Below, piece after piece: positions 51,334 through 59,686 of a stretch of 64,000 bases of DNA. The stretch comes from Pseudomonas abietaniphila (GTDB taxonomy: Bacteria > Pseudomonadota > Gammaproteobacteria > Pseudomonadales > Pseudomonadaceae), in NCBI RefSeq assembly GCF_900100795.1, contig NZ_FNCO01000017.1, positions 102,349 through 166,348 on the forward strand, in the 5' to 3' direction. A program made the translations under genes and the position numbers. A model generated the notes under the pieces. The model searched no databases and had not been told where the DNA came from. It worked only from the letters and a program-made list of their open reading frames with translations. Positions within the stretch are counted from its first letter, which is position 1; the number at the start of each line of letters is the position of its first letter.

Positions 51334-52341
51334 CTACTCGATCGCTTTACGCACCCTGTATTCCCCCGGTGTCTCATCGAACCAGCGGCGGAACGCGCGG
51401 AAGAAGTTACTCGGGTCGGCAAAACCCAGAAGGTAGGCGATCTCCAACAGCGTCATCTGCGGCTGCGCCAGATATTGCTCGGCGAGTTCGCGGCGCGTGT
51501 CGTCGAGCAGGGTCTGAAAGCTGGTGCCCTCTTCCTGCAACCGTCGCTGCAACGTGCGCTGCGACAGGTGCAGGCTCTGGGCGACGGCTTCGCGCTTGGG
51601 TTCGCCTTGCGGCAGCAGACGGCAGAGCACCTGCCGCGCCTGATGCGTCACGCGGTTGCTCGCAAAGCGGGCCAGAAATTCTCCGGCAAAACGATCATGC
51701 AGCTTGGCCATTGCCTCATCGGCGGTCGGCAGCGGCGCTTCCATGTCTGCACGGTCAAACACCAGCGCGTCGTAAGGCGCATTGAACGTCAGTGGCGCGT
51801 GGAAGAACTTTTTATAGGGTTCGACGTTCTTGGGTTGATCGCCCTGAATCAGCACCTGACGCGGGTGCAATGGACGACCGGTGAGCCAGCCACAGAACGC
51901 CAGCGCGAACGCCAGAGAGGCCTCCGCGCTTTGTCGCGTGGGGGGCAAAAGATCCCCGTGCACCGTGAGTATCAGCGCATAGCCTTCAGGAAGAAGGCGA
52001 AAACTCAGGTCGGCACTGTCGGCGATGATCCGCTGATAACGCACCAACCGCTCGAACCCTTCTTTGAGGGTCCGGCTGGACATCAAAGCATAGCCGGCAA
52101 CACTGAACGAGGCGGGTCGAACGACCCGGGCCATGTTAAGGCCAACCGCCGGGTTGCCGGACAGCTCGACAGCGCGTTGCCAGAGTCGGGTCATGGAGTC
52201 CTGCGGAAAGCGGGCGTCAGGGTTTTCCAGATCGGCATACACCAACCCCAGTTCCTTGAACAACGCCTGGCAGTCCAGCCCATCCATTTCCAGGGACTTG
52301 ACGATCCCCATCGCCCAACTTGAAGAAGTCGTTTTTTCCAT
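51334..52341 (-). CDS. AraC-family regulator with Arabinose_bd-type N-domain
   Basis: A 335-residue regulator. The N-terminal sensor (about 10-200; MDGLDCQALFKELGLVYADL, PAVGLNMARVVRPASFSVAG) is of the OruR/ArgR-III-like type (PF12625), and the C-terminus has two helix-turn-helix motifs (AQSLHLSQRTLQRRLQEEGT and EIAYLLGFADPSNFFRAFRR). ATG at 52341 (MEKTTSSSWAM) fits the family length; further in-frame ATGs upstream are possible. No adjacent target operon is evident. Confidence 0.85.
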   Translation of the reverse strand: MEKTTSSSWAMGIVKSLEMDGLDCQALFKELGLVYADLENPDARFPQDSMTRLWQRAVELSGNPAVGLNMARVVRPASFSVAGYALMSSRTLKEGFERLVRYQRIIADSADLSFRLLPEGYALILTVHGDLLPPTRQSAEASLAFALAFCGWLTGRPLHPRQVLIQGDQPKNVEPYKKFFHAPLTFNAPYDALVFDRADMEAPLPTADEAMAKLHDRFAGEFLARFASNRVTHQARQVLCRLLPQGEPKREAVAQSLHLSQRTLQRRLQEEGTSFQTLLDDTRRELAEQYLAQPQMTLLEIAYLLGFADPSNFFRAFRRWFDETPGEYRVRKAIE

Positions 52342-52478
52342 GCTCACGTCTTCTTGTTCAGAATCGGTCGCCCCCTGCGACGGATAGCCGAAGGATACTA
52401 CGTTGGCACCCATTGTCACTGGCCGCCGGGCGTGCTCGGCTAAACTCAGTGACATGACAGGCATCAGAGAAAAACGCT

Positions 52479-52790
52479 GTGGATGACGCAAGAAGCTTCA
52501 ATCGTTTCGCCGATTTCTATCCCTATTACCTGCAGGAGCACCGTGACAGCACCTGCCGTCGCCTGCATTTCATCGGCACGAGTCTGGTGATCCTGATACT
52601 GGCGACCGCTCTGCTCAGCGCCAGCTGGGTGTTGCTGTGGGTGCTGCCGCTGGCGGGTTACACCTTCGCATGGGTGGGGCACTTCTTTTTCGAGAAGAAT
52701 CGGCCCGCCACGTTCAAGCATCCGTTCTACAGTTTGCTCGGCGATTTCGTGATGTACCGGGACATGCTGACCGGCAAAGTGCCTTTTTAA
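52479..52790 (+). CDS. DUF962/Mpo1-like small membrane protein
   Basis: A 103-residue protein with two membrane helices. RFADFYPYYLQEHRDSTCRR, LHFIGTSLVILILATALL, then AWVGHFFFEKNRPATFKHPF and YSLLGDFVMY match DUF962. The two histidines (LHFIGT and GHFFFEKNRP) are ligands of the iron-dependent dioxygenase activity shown for yeast Mpo1. The likely start is GTG at 52479. Confidence 0.85.
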   Translation: MDDARSFNRFADFYPYYLQEHRDSTCRRLHFIGTSLVILILATALLSASWVLLWVLPLAGYTFAWVGHFFFEKNRPATFKHPFYSLLGDFVMYRDMLTGKVPF

Positions 52791-52944
52791 ATGAGCAACG
52801 CAGGCTGATGACGGCCTATCAACGTCGCTTATAGCGCCGAGGGCAAGGCCCGCTGAGCCATCAAGCCGTCCCGCTCAGTCACACTATGGTGATCGACCCG
52901 GCCTACACTTCTTGCGTCACTGACAAGAAGAGCCGAAGCCGCCG

Positions 52945-53550
52945 ATGAGCCACACAGACCAAGCACGTTTCACCCACATGAAGGACGGCACGCAGGAAGA
53001 CTGGGCGATCATCGCCAAGGATTTCAGCGCCTACGCGCGACAACTGCCCGCGCGCATTCTCAGTCATCTTCGTTTGCTGGACGGTGATTTCGGCGGGTTC
53101 CCGGTGGACCGTCTGACCCATTCGTTGCAGACGGCGACCCGCGCGTATCGCGACGGTCGGGATGAAGAGTACGTGGTCTGCGCCCTGCTGCACGACATTG
53201 GCGACACGCTGGCGAGTTACAACCACCCGGACATCGCCGCCGCGATCCTCAAGCCTTTCGTCAGCGACGAAAACCTGTGGATGGTCGAGAAGCACGGGAT
53301 CTTTCAGGGGTATTACTTCTTTCATCATTTGGGAATGGACCGACACCTGCGCGACACCTTCGCCGACCATCCGCAGTACCGCCGGACCATTGAATTCTGC
53401 GCCAAATACGATGCGGCGGCATTCGATCCCCATTACGAGAGCCTGCCGTTAAGCGTGTTCGAGCCGATGCTGGAACGGGTCTTCGCTCAACCTAAAAACT
53501 CGATCTACAAGGCTGCGATCGAGCAGAACTCAGCGAAGGTCCAGGCCTGA
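52945..53550 (+). CDS. HD-domain protein, PhnZ-like
   Basis: A 201-residue HD-superfamily protein. LTHSLQTATRAYRDG (His59) and VCALLHDIGDTLASYNHPD (His83, Asp84) are the metal site, and KHGIFQGYYFFHHLGMDRHL supplies more histidines, as in PhnZ/inositol-oxygenase-type mixed-valent iron oxygenases and related phosphohydrolases. There are no phosphonate genes nearby, so the substrate is unknown. ATG at 52945; monocistronic. Confidence 0.8.
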   Translation: MSHTDQARFTHMKDGTQEDWAIIAKDFSAYARQLPARILSHLRLLDGDFGGFPVDRLTHSLQTATRAYRDGRDEEYVVCALLHDIGDTLASYNHPDIAAAILKPFVSDENLWMVEKHGIFQGYYFFHHLGMDRHLRDTFADHPQYRRTIEFCAKYDAAAFDPHYESLPLSVFEPMLERVFAQPKNSIYKAAIEQNSAKVQA

Positions 53551-53562
53551 CCAAAGACCTTA

Positions 53563-53657
53563 TGCAGGCGCTTGCTTGACCGCGATGGCGTTAGGTCTGC
53601 ACCCGGTTCGTTGACGGGTACACCACACCGCAACGCAGGCAAGCAAGCGCCTACAGG
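53563..53657. repeat. Inverted repeat (GCAGGCGCTTGCTTG type)
   Basis: TGCAGGCGCTTGCTTGACCG and GCAGGCAAGCAAGCGCCTAC between two convergent genes; the variant also found at 46813-46902. Confidence 0.8.
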
Positions 53658-53676
53658 TCCCCCGCGGTGCGGCGTA

Positions 53677-54492
53677 TCAGACCGTCTCGCCCACCGCCTC
53701 GGTCGCCAGGCTCTTGGCTTTGATGTGCGCATCGGCCAGCCGGAACAGCTCGATGGTGCCGTCCCAATGTTCGATCAGCGCGGTGCAAGACTCGACCCAG
53801 TCGCCGCAGTTGAGGTATTCCACCCCGCCCACCTGACGAATCTCGGCATGGTGGATGTGCCCACAGACCACACCGTCCAGCCCACGCTTCACGCACTCGT
53901 GAGCGATGGCTTCTTCGAAGTCGCTGATGAAGTTCACAGCCGTCTTGACCTTGTGTTTCAGGTACGCCGACAGTGACCAGTAGCCATAACCGTACTTGGC
54001 ACGCCAGTGGTTGAGCCAGCGGTTGAGGGTCAGGGTGAACTCGTAGGCCGAATCACCCAGAAACGCCAGCCAGCGGTGATAACGGGTAATCACATCGAAT
54101 TGATCGCCATGAATCACCAGCAGGCGTCGGCCGTCGGCGGTGACGTGCTCCGCCTCGTCCACCAACTGAATGTTGCCCAGAATCAGCTTGGAATAACGAC
54201 GCAGGAATTCGTCGTGGTTACCGGTGACGTAGATCACTTCAGTGCCGCGCTTGCTCATGGTCAACAGACGGCGGATGACGTTGGTGTGCGCTTGCGGCCA
54301 GTACATGCCGCCACGCAGCTTCCAGCCGTCGATGATATCGCCGACCAGATAAACCCTGTCGGCATGATACTGCTTGAGAAAACCGGACAGGTGCTCGGCC
54401 TGACAATCCCGGGTTCCCAGATGTACATCGGAGATCCATAAGGTCCGGACACGTTGCTTACGACTCGGTTTCACGTTCTCGGCAATGCTCAT
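53677..54492 (-). CDS. UDP-2,3-diacylglucosamine diphosphatase-like phosphoesterase
   Basis: A 271-residue calcineurin-like enzyme. WISDVHLGTRDCQ (Asp22, His24), LVGDIIDGW (Asp52), VTGNHDEFLRRY (Asn92, His93) and VCGHIHHAEIRQ give the two-metal site. It is longer than LpxH and resembles LpxH-family membrane-lipid phosphatases often paired with glycosyltransferases. It may act on lipid A precursors or another pyrophosphate. ATG at 54492. Confidence 0.85.
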   Translation of the reverse strand: MSIAENVKPSRKQRVRTLWISDVHLGTRDCQAEHLSGFLKQYHADRVYLVGDIIDGWKLRGGMYWPQAHTNVIRRLLTMSKRGTEVIYVTGNHDEFLRRYSKLILGNIQLVDEAEHVTADGRRLLVIHGDQFDVITRYHRWLAFLGDSAYEFTLTLNRWLNHWRAKYGYGYWSLSAYLKHKVKTAVNFISDFEEAIAHECVKRGLDGVVCGHIHHAEIRQVGGVEYLNCGDWVESCTALIEHWDGTIELFRLADAHIKAKSLATEAVGETV

Positions 54493-54960
54493 GGATGACC
54501 TCCACTTTGGTTTCCACAAGGGTGGACCGGGTCAGTGAAGTGAACATGACGGCATTGTTGAGGTTTGATGACATGACAAACGAAGCAACACACTGGCGGG
54601 GTTCCAACGTTGCGGAGGCCGAACGACAGAACATCGATCACGGTGGGAGATTCTATGGCTCTCAAACCAGTGGTCTCAGTCCGTTTCTTTAGGGTCCAAA
54701 GCCTGACAGCACGCGCCACATCCCGGATGACGCAGAGCGTCATTGAATGTGTTACCACGCGGAGCGTGGGAACCATCAGATTGCTTGCGATGGGTGAATG
54801 ACACACCGCATTCGTCAGCAAGCTCCCACAGGGTTTGTGTTCAGCCAGTGACAAGAATTCTTTACCCAAACAGCGAAAAGCGCTCTTCGCTCTTGATCTT
54901 CATACCGCAGCAGCCCAAACACCTCGCTCAGACGGATCAAACGTGACCCGGGGTCAAGCC
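54493..54960. other. Intergenic region with repeat fragments
   Basis: No supportable gene, although two frames of about 48 codons exist on the plus strand. It contains the CACGCGGAGCGTGGGAACC repeat near 54758-54776, a degenerate REP half at 54805-54836 and a fragment (CTTCATACCGCAGCAGCCCA near 54898-54917) that is also present near 59329. Confidence 0.5.
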
Positions 54961-55860
54961 TCAGGTCAACACGAAATCCACAGGCTCAAGCAGCGGCGGC
55001 AAGGGCGTTTCACCCAGGGCGTCGAGGATGTCGCGTTCAATCACGCGCACCAGCGCATCCAGCGGCAGGTCGTTTTCGTCGAAGCCAAACGGGTCCTCCA
55101 GTTCGTTACCAATCGCATCCAGCCCGAAGAAGGTGTAGCTGACGATCGCCATGAACAAGGGTGTGACCCAGCCCAGAGGTTCTGCAATCACGAAGGGCAA
55201 GAGGATGCAAAACAGGTAAATCGTCCGGTGCAGCAGCAAGGTGTACGGGAACGGCAGCGGCGTGCCCTTGATCCGCTCGCACGCGGTCACCGCGCGACTG
55301 ATCACGCTCAGATGATTGGCCAGCAGCGTATAGCGCCACTCGTTGATCTGCCCGCTGTTGCTGGCATTGGAACATTGCAAACCAACCTCGCGCAGCACCC
55401 TGTCGCAAAAATTCGCGCCCTCTTCGGACGGCATCCGACTCAACCACGGCTGCGCGACCTTGCGCGCGTCCTCTCGGCGCAGCGTCGCACTCAGGGCGTG
55501 GGCAAACCCGCACAAGTCTCGCAGGACAGGACGGCGTACGCTCACGTCCTTGATCACCTGGGTTTCACGGATGATCGAGCGGATCTCGGTAATCACGTCG
55601 CCCCACGCCTTGCGCGCTTCGTACCAGCGGTCGTAGCAGGCGTTGTTGCGAAAGCTCATGAAGATCGACAGCGAGAGGCCCAGCAGGGTGAACGGCACAG
55701 CGCTGACCTTTGAAAAATACTCCGGGTGCAGGTTTTCAATCAGCACAATAAACGCGGCCAGCAGCGTCACCGCCAGACTGCGGACGGCAATACGTCGAGC
55801 AATCGACCCTTTGAGGGCAAGCAGCACGTTCAGCAGGTTGGGATGCGGTCGGACAATCAT
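54961..55860 (-). CDS. Bestrophin-family anion channel protein
   Basis: A 299-residue membrane protein of the bestrophin/RFP-TM family. The start MIVRPHPNLLNVLLALKGSI, PFTLLGLSLSIFMSFRNNAC (the neck region), YDRWYEARKAWGDVI and the C-terminal DAIGNELEDPFGFDENDLPL (acidic cluster) are diagnostic. Bacterial members form pentameric channels. No operon partner. Confidence 0.9.
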   Translation of the reverse strand: MIVRPHPNLLNVLLALKGSIARRIAVRSLAVTLLAAFIVLIENLHPEYFSKVSAVPFTLLGLSLSIFMSFRNNACYDRWYEARKAWGDVITEIRSIIRETQVIKDVSVRRPVLRDLCGFAHALSATLRREDARKVAQPWLSRMPSEEGANFCDRVLREVGLQCSNASNSGQINEWRYTLLANHLSVISRAVTACERIKGTPLPFPYTLLLHRTIYLFCILLPFVIAEPLGWVTPLFMAIVSYTFFGLDAIGNELEDPFGFDENDLPLDALVRVIERDILDALGETPLPPLLEPVDFVLT

Positions 55861-55981
55861 GAGGTCGGTCTATGCTCGGCGAAAGTGTCAGAAAGCCGGT
55901 TGAGCATAGGTCGGTGGTATCAACAGCGTCCAATCACTGTTAATGAAGACCCTATCGAGGGTTTCGATCAGTGATCGGGCG

Positions 55982-56278
55982 TCAGCTGTCGAGCGGGGTT
56001 TTGCGATCGTTATGGCCGAGGTCACGTTCGGGGTCGATCTGGTCGCGCACGCGCTGTTTGAGGACCTTGGCTTCGGGGAAGCCGCCGTCGGCCTTGCGCT
56101 CCCAGATCTGCACCGCGTTGCAGCTGATGTGGAACACGCCACCGGTGCCAGGCACCAACGACACCTTGCCCAGATCGTCACCAAAGGTGCTGAGCAATTC
56201 CTGAGCAAGCCAGGCCGCACGCAACAGCCACTGGCATTGCGTGCAATAGGTGATGACGATCTCAGGTTTCGCGGTCAT
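55982..56278 (-). CDS. SelT/SelW/SelH (Rdx) family thioredoxin-like protein
   Basis: A 98-residue protein with the redox motif YCTQCQWLLRAAWLAQELL (Cys12, Cys15) and the later GGVFHISCNAVQIWERKADG, typical of the bacterial cysteine form of selenoprotein W. It probably has a redox role. It begins three bases after the fimV-like gene's stop region, on the same strand and upstream of nothing else, so it may be transcribed alone or by read-through. Confidence 0.88.
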   Translation of the reverse strand: MTAKPEIVITYCTQCQWLLRAAWLAQELLSTFGDDLGKVSLVPGTGGVFHISCNAVQIWERKADGGFPEAKVLKQRVRDQIDPERDLGHNDRKTPLDS

Positions 56279-56281
56279 GGC

Positions 56282-58591
56282 TCAGCCCAGTCCAGCCAGT
56301 AAATCACGGGCCGTTTGTTGAGGACCGTCGTCGGACTCATCGATGACCTGCTGCAACAGACGGCGTGCCTCATCGACATTGCCTTCATCGATCAACACCT
56401 GCGCTTCGTTGATCTTGCTCAGCGGCGCTTCATCCAGGTCCATCAGGTCGAATTCGGTGTCATCGGTCATGAAGCTGTCGAGAAACGCGTCGTCCATCAG
56501 GTCACTGTTGCTCTGTACGATCAACGCAGGCTCAGGTTCTTCCTCGAACTGCACGTCCATGTCCATCGTCTCGTCTTCTTCGGCGAAATCGCTGAGGAAC
56601 TGCTCCTCCGGCATTTCGAAGACTTCCGGCAACTCCGTGAGGTTGGAGGCGAACGCTGGATCCAGCGCGGGCTCGGCATCAGGTGCAGGCTTGCGCGGGG
56701 CGGGTGCGCTGTCGAATGGATCGACCAGGTCCCAGTCGGCGTCCATCGACAGGTCGTCCAGGTTGAGCTGGAAGTCGTCCGCCGGATCGGGATTCAAGGC
56801 GGCGGCTGCGTTTTCGTCCAGTTGGCCTGCCTGCGTGTCGCTGGCTGCCGCAGCCGCCGCTGCTACCGCAACAGCAGCGCCCGCCACAACGGCCGGAGCC
56901 GCTGACGGCTCTGTCGTCGCCGGAGCCGGCGCCGTCGGGGCGACCTCCACATTGAGCTTCGGATAACGAGCGCGGATCTCTTTGAGCTTTTGCGCCTCAA
57001 TCCCCTGACTCAGCAGGACCTTTTCCTCGGCGTCGAAGCCCGCAGTATCGCCCTGCTCTCCCAGCAACTCGAGAATGCGCATGCGCACGTCGGTGCGCTG
57101 CGGCTGCTTGTCCAGCGCCTCCCGCAGGATCGCCAAGGCTTCAGCAAAACGACCGTAAGCAATGTAGATGCTCGCACCGTCCAGCGCGTCAGTCGCTGCA
57201 CCGGCGAGCCGCTGACCTGCGGGCGCGGTGGTGCTGGCAGCAGGCGCAGCGGTCGCGACCGGGCGCGGCGTCACGGCAGGCACTTCAAACACCGGCGTGA
57301 CCGTCGCCTGCGCCGGTTTGATGATCGGCTCGACAGGCTCCGGTTGCAGCGCCAACTCGTTTTTGATCCGGTTACGACGAACCGACCACGCCAACGCAAG
57401 CAGTAACAGCAGCACCAGCAATGCGGCCAGGATTGTCGTCCATGGCAGATCGTCGTCATCCACCGGTTGCACCGGCACTGGCGCAGTCACCGGCGCAGGC
57501 GTTGTCGCCACCGGCTGGGTTTTCTGTACGGGAGGGGTTGCAGGCGCAGCAGCAGGCGCCGGGCGCGACGCCAGCGCTTTCATTTCCGCCAGTTGCGTCT
57601 GCAACTCGATGATCTGTTTGTCTTTGCCCGCCTCTTCCTCGTTCGCCTGTTGGACCTGCCCTTTGAGGTCGTCCACGGTCTTGGCCAACTGCTGGTTTTC
57701 CAGTGCGGTGGCGGTCAGTTGCTGACCCGCATCCGGAGTCGGCGCAGGGGCTCCCGGCACAACGGGCGCGGTGGCAGAAGCGGTGACCGGAGACTGGGCA
57801 CCCGCTGCGGTGGCGGGTGTGGACGGCTTGGGCTCGATGGCGCTGTCCGGCAACAGAAGGCTTTGGCCCACCTTCAACTGGCTGCGATCCCCATTCGGGA
57901 ACGCCTGAGGATTGAGGGCCTGAATACCGCTGATCAACTCGTTGCCAGAGGTCTTGCTGCCCGGCGCCTGCACACGGCGCGCGATGCCCGCCAGGGTGTC
58001 GCCGGCGGCCACTGTATAACGCTTGCCCTGCACAGCCTTTGGCGGTGCGACAGGCAATCGGGACTCATCGTTTTTCGCCCCGGCGGCAGGCGATTGAGTA
58101 CGGCTGCGCGTCGCGGCAAGCCCTGTCGGCGAGTTCGGCGGGTCCAGCAAGACCGTGTATTCGCGCAACTGATCGCCGTTAGGCCGCACCAGGCGCACGA
58201 CAAAATCCATGTAAGGTTCAGTGACGGCCTTGCGCGACTCGACATGCACGACGGCACGGCTGCCACGAATCACGGGGGTAAAGCGCAGGTCGTTGAGGAA
58301 AAACACGCGCTCCACGCCTGCCTTGGTGAAGGCTTCGGCCGGTGCCAGGGCAACAACGATTTCTTCAGGGGTCAGGCCGCCCGCCTCGATCAGTTCGATG
58401 TCAGCGTTGAAAGGCTGGCCGAGCGCCGAATGCAGGGTGATCTCGCCCAGGCCCAGCGCGGCCGCCATGGAGCTGTGGAGCATGAATGCCGACGCGACCG
58501 CCACGGCGAGCAACCCTGTGCGAAGACCCGACTGAACGCGAAGTGATGCGTGACTCCCGCGCCGACGACCGGCCTGAAAACTCTTCAGCAT
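56282..58591 (-). CDS. FimV/HubP-like LysM and TPR protein
   Basis: A 769-residue inner-membrane protein. Signal or anchor (about 20-46), FimV N-domain (LGLGEITLHSALGQPFNADI), a LysM peptidoglycan-binding domain (KRYTVAAGDTLAGIARRV ... LKVGQSLLLP), coiled coil (about 295-340), membrane helix (PWTTILAALLVLLLLLALAW), a cytoplasmic TPR region with YGRFAEALAILREALDKQ, a very acidic linker and the FimV C-terminal TPR (INEAQVLIDEGNVDEARRLL). It is shorter than the main FimV (about 920 in P. aeruginosa) and lies near a MarR gene and recQ, like PA3340, so it is probably a paralogue with a polar-landmark or surface role. Confidence 0.85.
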   Translation of the reverse strand: MLKSFQAGRRRGSHASLRVQSGLRTGLLAVAVASAFMLHSSMAAALGLGEITLHSALGQPFNADIELIEAGGLTPEEIVVALAPAEAFTKAGVERVFFLNDLRFTPVIRGSRAVVHVESRKAVTEPYMDFVVRLVRPNGDQLREYTVLLDPPNSPTGLAATRSRTQSPAAGAKNDESRLPVAPPKAVQGKRYTVAAGDTLAGIARRVQAPGSKTSGNELISGIQALNPQAFPNGDRSQLKVGQSLLLPDSAIEPKPSTPATAAGAQSPVTASATAPVVPGAPAPTPDAGQQLTATALENQQLAKTVDDLKGQVQQANEEEAGKDKQIIELQTQLAEMKALASRPAPAAAPATPPVQKTQPVATTPAPVTAPVPVQPVDDDDLPWTTILAALLVLLLLLALAWSVRRNRIKNELALQPEPVEPIIKPAQATVTPVFEVPAVTPRPVATAAPAASTTAPAGQRLAGAATDALDGASIYIAYGRFAEALAILREALDKQPQRTDVRMRILELLGEQGDTAGFDAEEKVLLSQGIEAQKLKEIRARYPKLNVEVAPTAPAPATTEPSAAPAVVAGAAVAVAAAAAAASDTQAGQLDENAAAALNPDPADDFQLNLDDLSMDADWDLVDPFDSAPAPRKPAPDAEPALDPAFASNLTELPEVFEMPEEQFLSDFAEEDETMDMDVQFEEEPEPALIVQSNSDLMDDAFLDSFMTDDTEFDLMDLDEAPLSKINEAQVLIDEGNVDEARRLLQQVIDESDDGPQQTARDLLAGLG

Positions 58592-58727
58592 GCGAACCCT
58601 TATAAGGCAGGCTTCCCTGCAATTTCGTGATGCGGACACCGTGTCCGGGAAAAACCAGTATGGGTGCAAATAGAACAGGATGTTTCGACACGATCAACGT
58701 ATTTGTCGCTGGCTCAACGCCATGAGC

Positions 58728-59162
58728 TCAGGATTTTTCCAGATTCGCCAGAATTGTCGAGTGAACCCGCAGGCAGACGCGCAAATCTTCCTCGTCGATG
58801 CCTTCGAACAGCTCGTGACGCAACGCCGTGGCAATGGTTTCGATTTTCTCGATCAGAGGCCTTGCGGTGTCGCACAGCAGGATCTTTTTCGCGCGGCGGT
58901 CTTCGACCACGGCCTGACGACGGACCAGCCCCTGATTCTCAAGACTGTCCAGCAGGCGGGCCAGTGTCGGGCCTTCCACGCCCACGCTTTGCGCCAGTTC
59001 ACGCTGAGTTGGCGCTTCCTTGAAACGCGCCAGGTGCAGGAGGACCAGCCAACGGGCCTGGGACAACCCAAGATCGGCCAGACGACGGTCAAGCTCGGCA
59101 CGCCAGCCACGAGACAAGCTGGCCAGCTGCATGCCAAAGCGGTGTTCTTCTGTTAACGGCAT
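58728..59162 (-). CDS. MarR/SlyA-type regulator
   Basis: A 144-residue winged-helix regulator. LGLSQARWLVLLHLARFKEA and PTQRELAQSVGVEGPTLARL form the helix-turn-helix and LVRRQAVVEDRRAKKILLCD the wing with the conserved DxRxK(R) pattern. It matches SlyA-like members and sits between the FimV-like gene and recQ, as PA3341 does. Its ligand and targets are unknown. Confidence 0.9.
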   Translation of the reverse strand: MPLTEEHRFGMQLASLSRGWRAELDRRLADLGLSQARWLVLLHLARFKEAPTQRELAQSVGVEGPTLARLLDSLENQGLVRRQAVVEDRRAKKILLCDTARPLIEKIETIATALRHELFEGIDEEDLRVCLRVHSTILANLEKS

Positions 59163-59686
59163 AGGTAACTCGATGGTTAAAGACGATTCCTAATTAATAG
59201 GCAGCTAACCATGGAGCTCGAAGCGAGGCAAGTGGCCGGACGTGGTGTTTCGTCGCAGAGGCAGGGTGAGTCCCAAGAGCGGCGGGTTTGGCGTGGAGAA
59301 TGCGGCGCTGGGCGCGCTCTGGCTTTTAATCTTCATACCGCAGCAGGCCAGACATCTTTGATCGTTCCCACGCTCCGCGTCAGCGTGGACGCAGAGCGTC
59401 CTGGCAGGCATTCCCACGCAGAGCGTTGGAACGATCCTAACGTCGACGGGGGGCTGAACACAGAAACTGTGGGAGCTGTCGGAGGTTACGACGGTGGCGA
59501 ATGCGGTGGGTCAGCAAAACAGATACCGACGGGCACCTCGCCTTCGTCAGCAAGCTGACTCCCACAGGGCCTCTGTCAGCCGAAAATCCGTGGGACATCG
59601 CCACACCTGCAGGCGCTGTCGGAGGTTCTGCAAACTCTTGGTCAAGCACCGGAGAGTCTTCCGATATGGGTGTGCGAGGGCGTGAC
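59163..59686. other. Repeat-rich intergenic region between MarR gene and recQ
   Basis: No gene. Contains CGTTCCCACGCTCCGCGTCA and GCATTCCCACGCAGAGCGTT (about 59361-59432), a palindrome at 59467-59569 and a further GCTGTCGGAGGTT fragment near 59616. It also has the CTTCATACCGCAGCAGGCCA fragment shared with the 54.9-kb gap. Confidence 0.6.
59467..59569. repeat. Inverted repeat with GAGGTTACGA core
   Basis: ACTGTGGGAGCTGTCGGAGG on the left and CAAGCTGACTCCCACAGGG on the right. The left half carries GGAGGTTACGACGGTGGCGA, as in the 26.2-kb palindrome. Confidence 0.7.

Noticed and set aside
54543..54825. Two plus-strand frames of about 48 codons
   Set aside because: The second runs through a known intergenic repeat and the first has only a weak ribosome site and no recognisable features.
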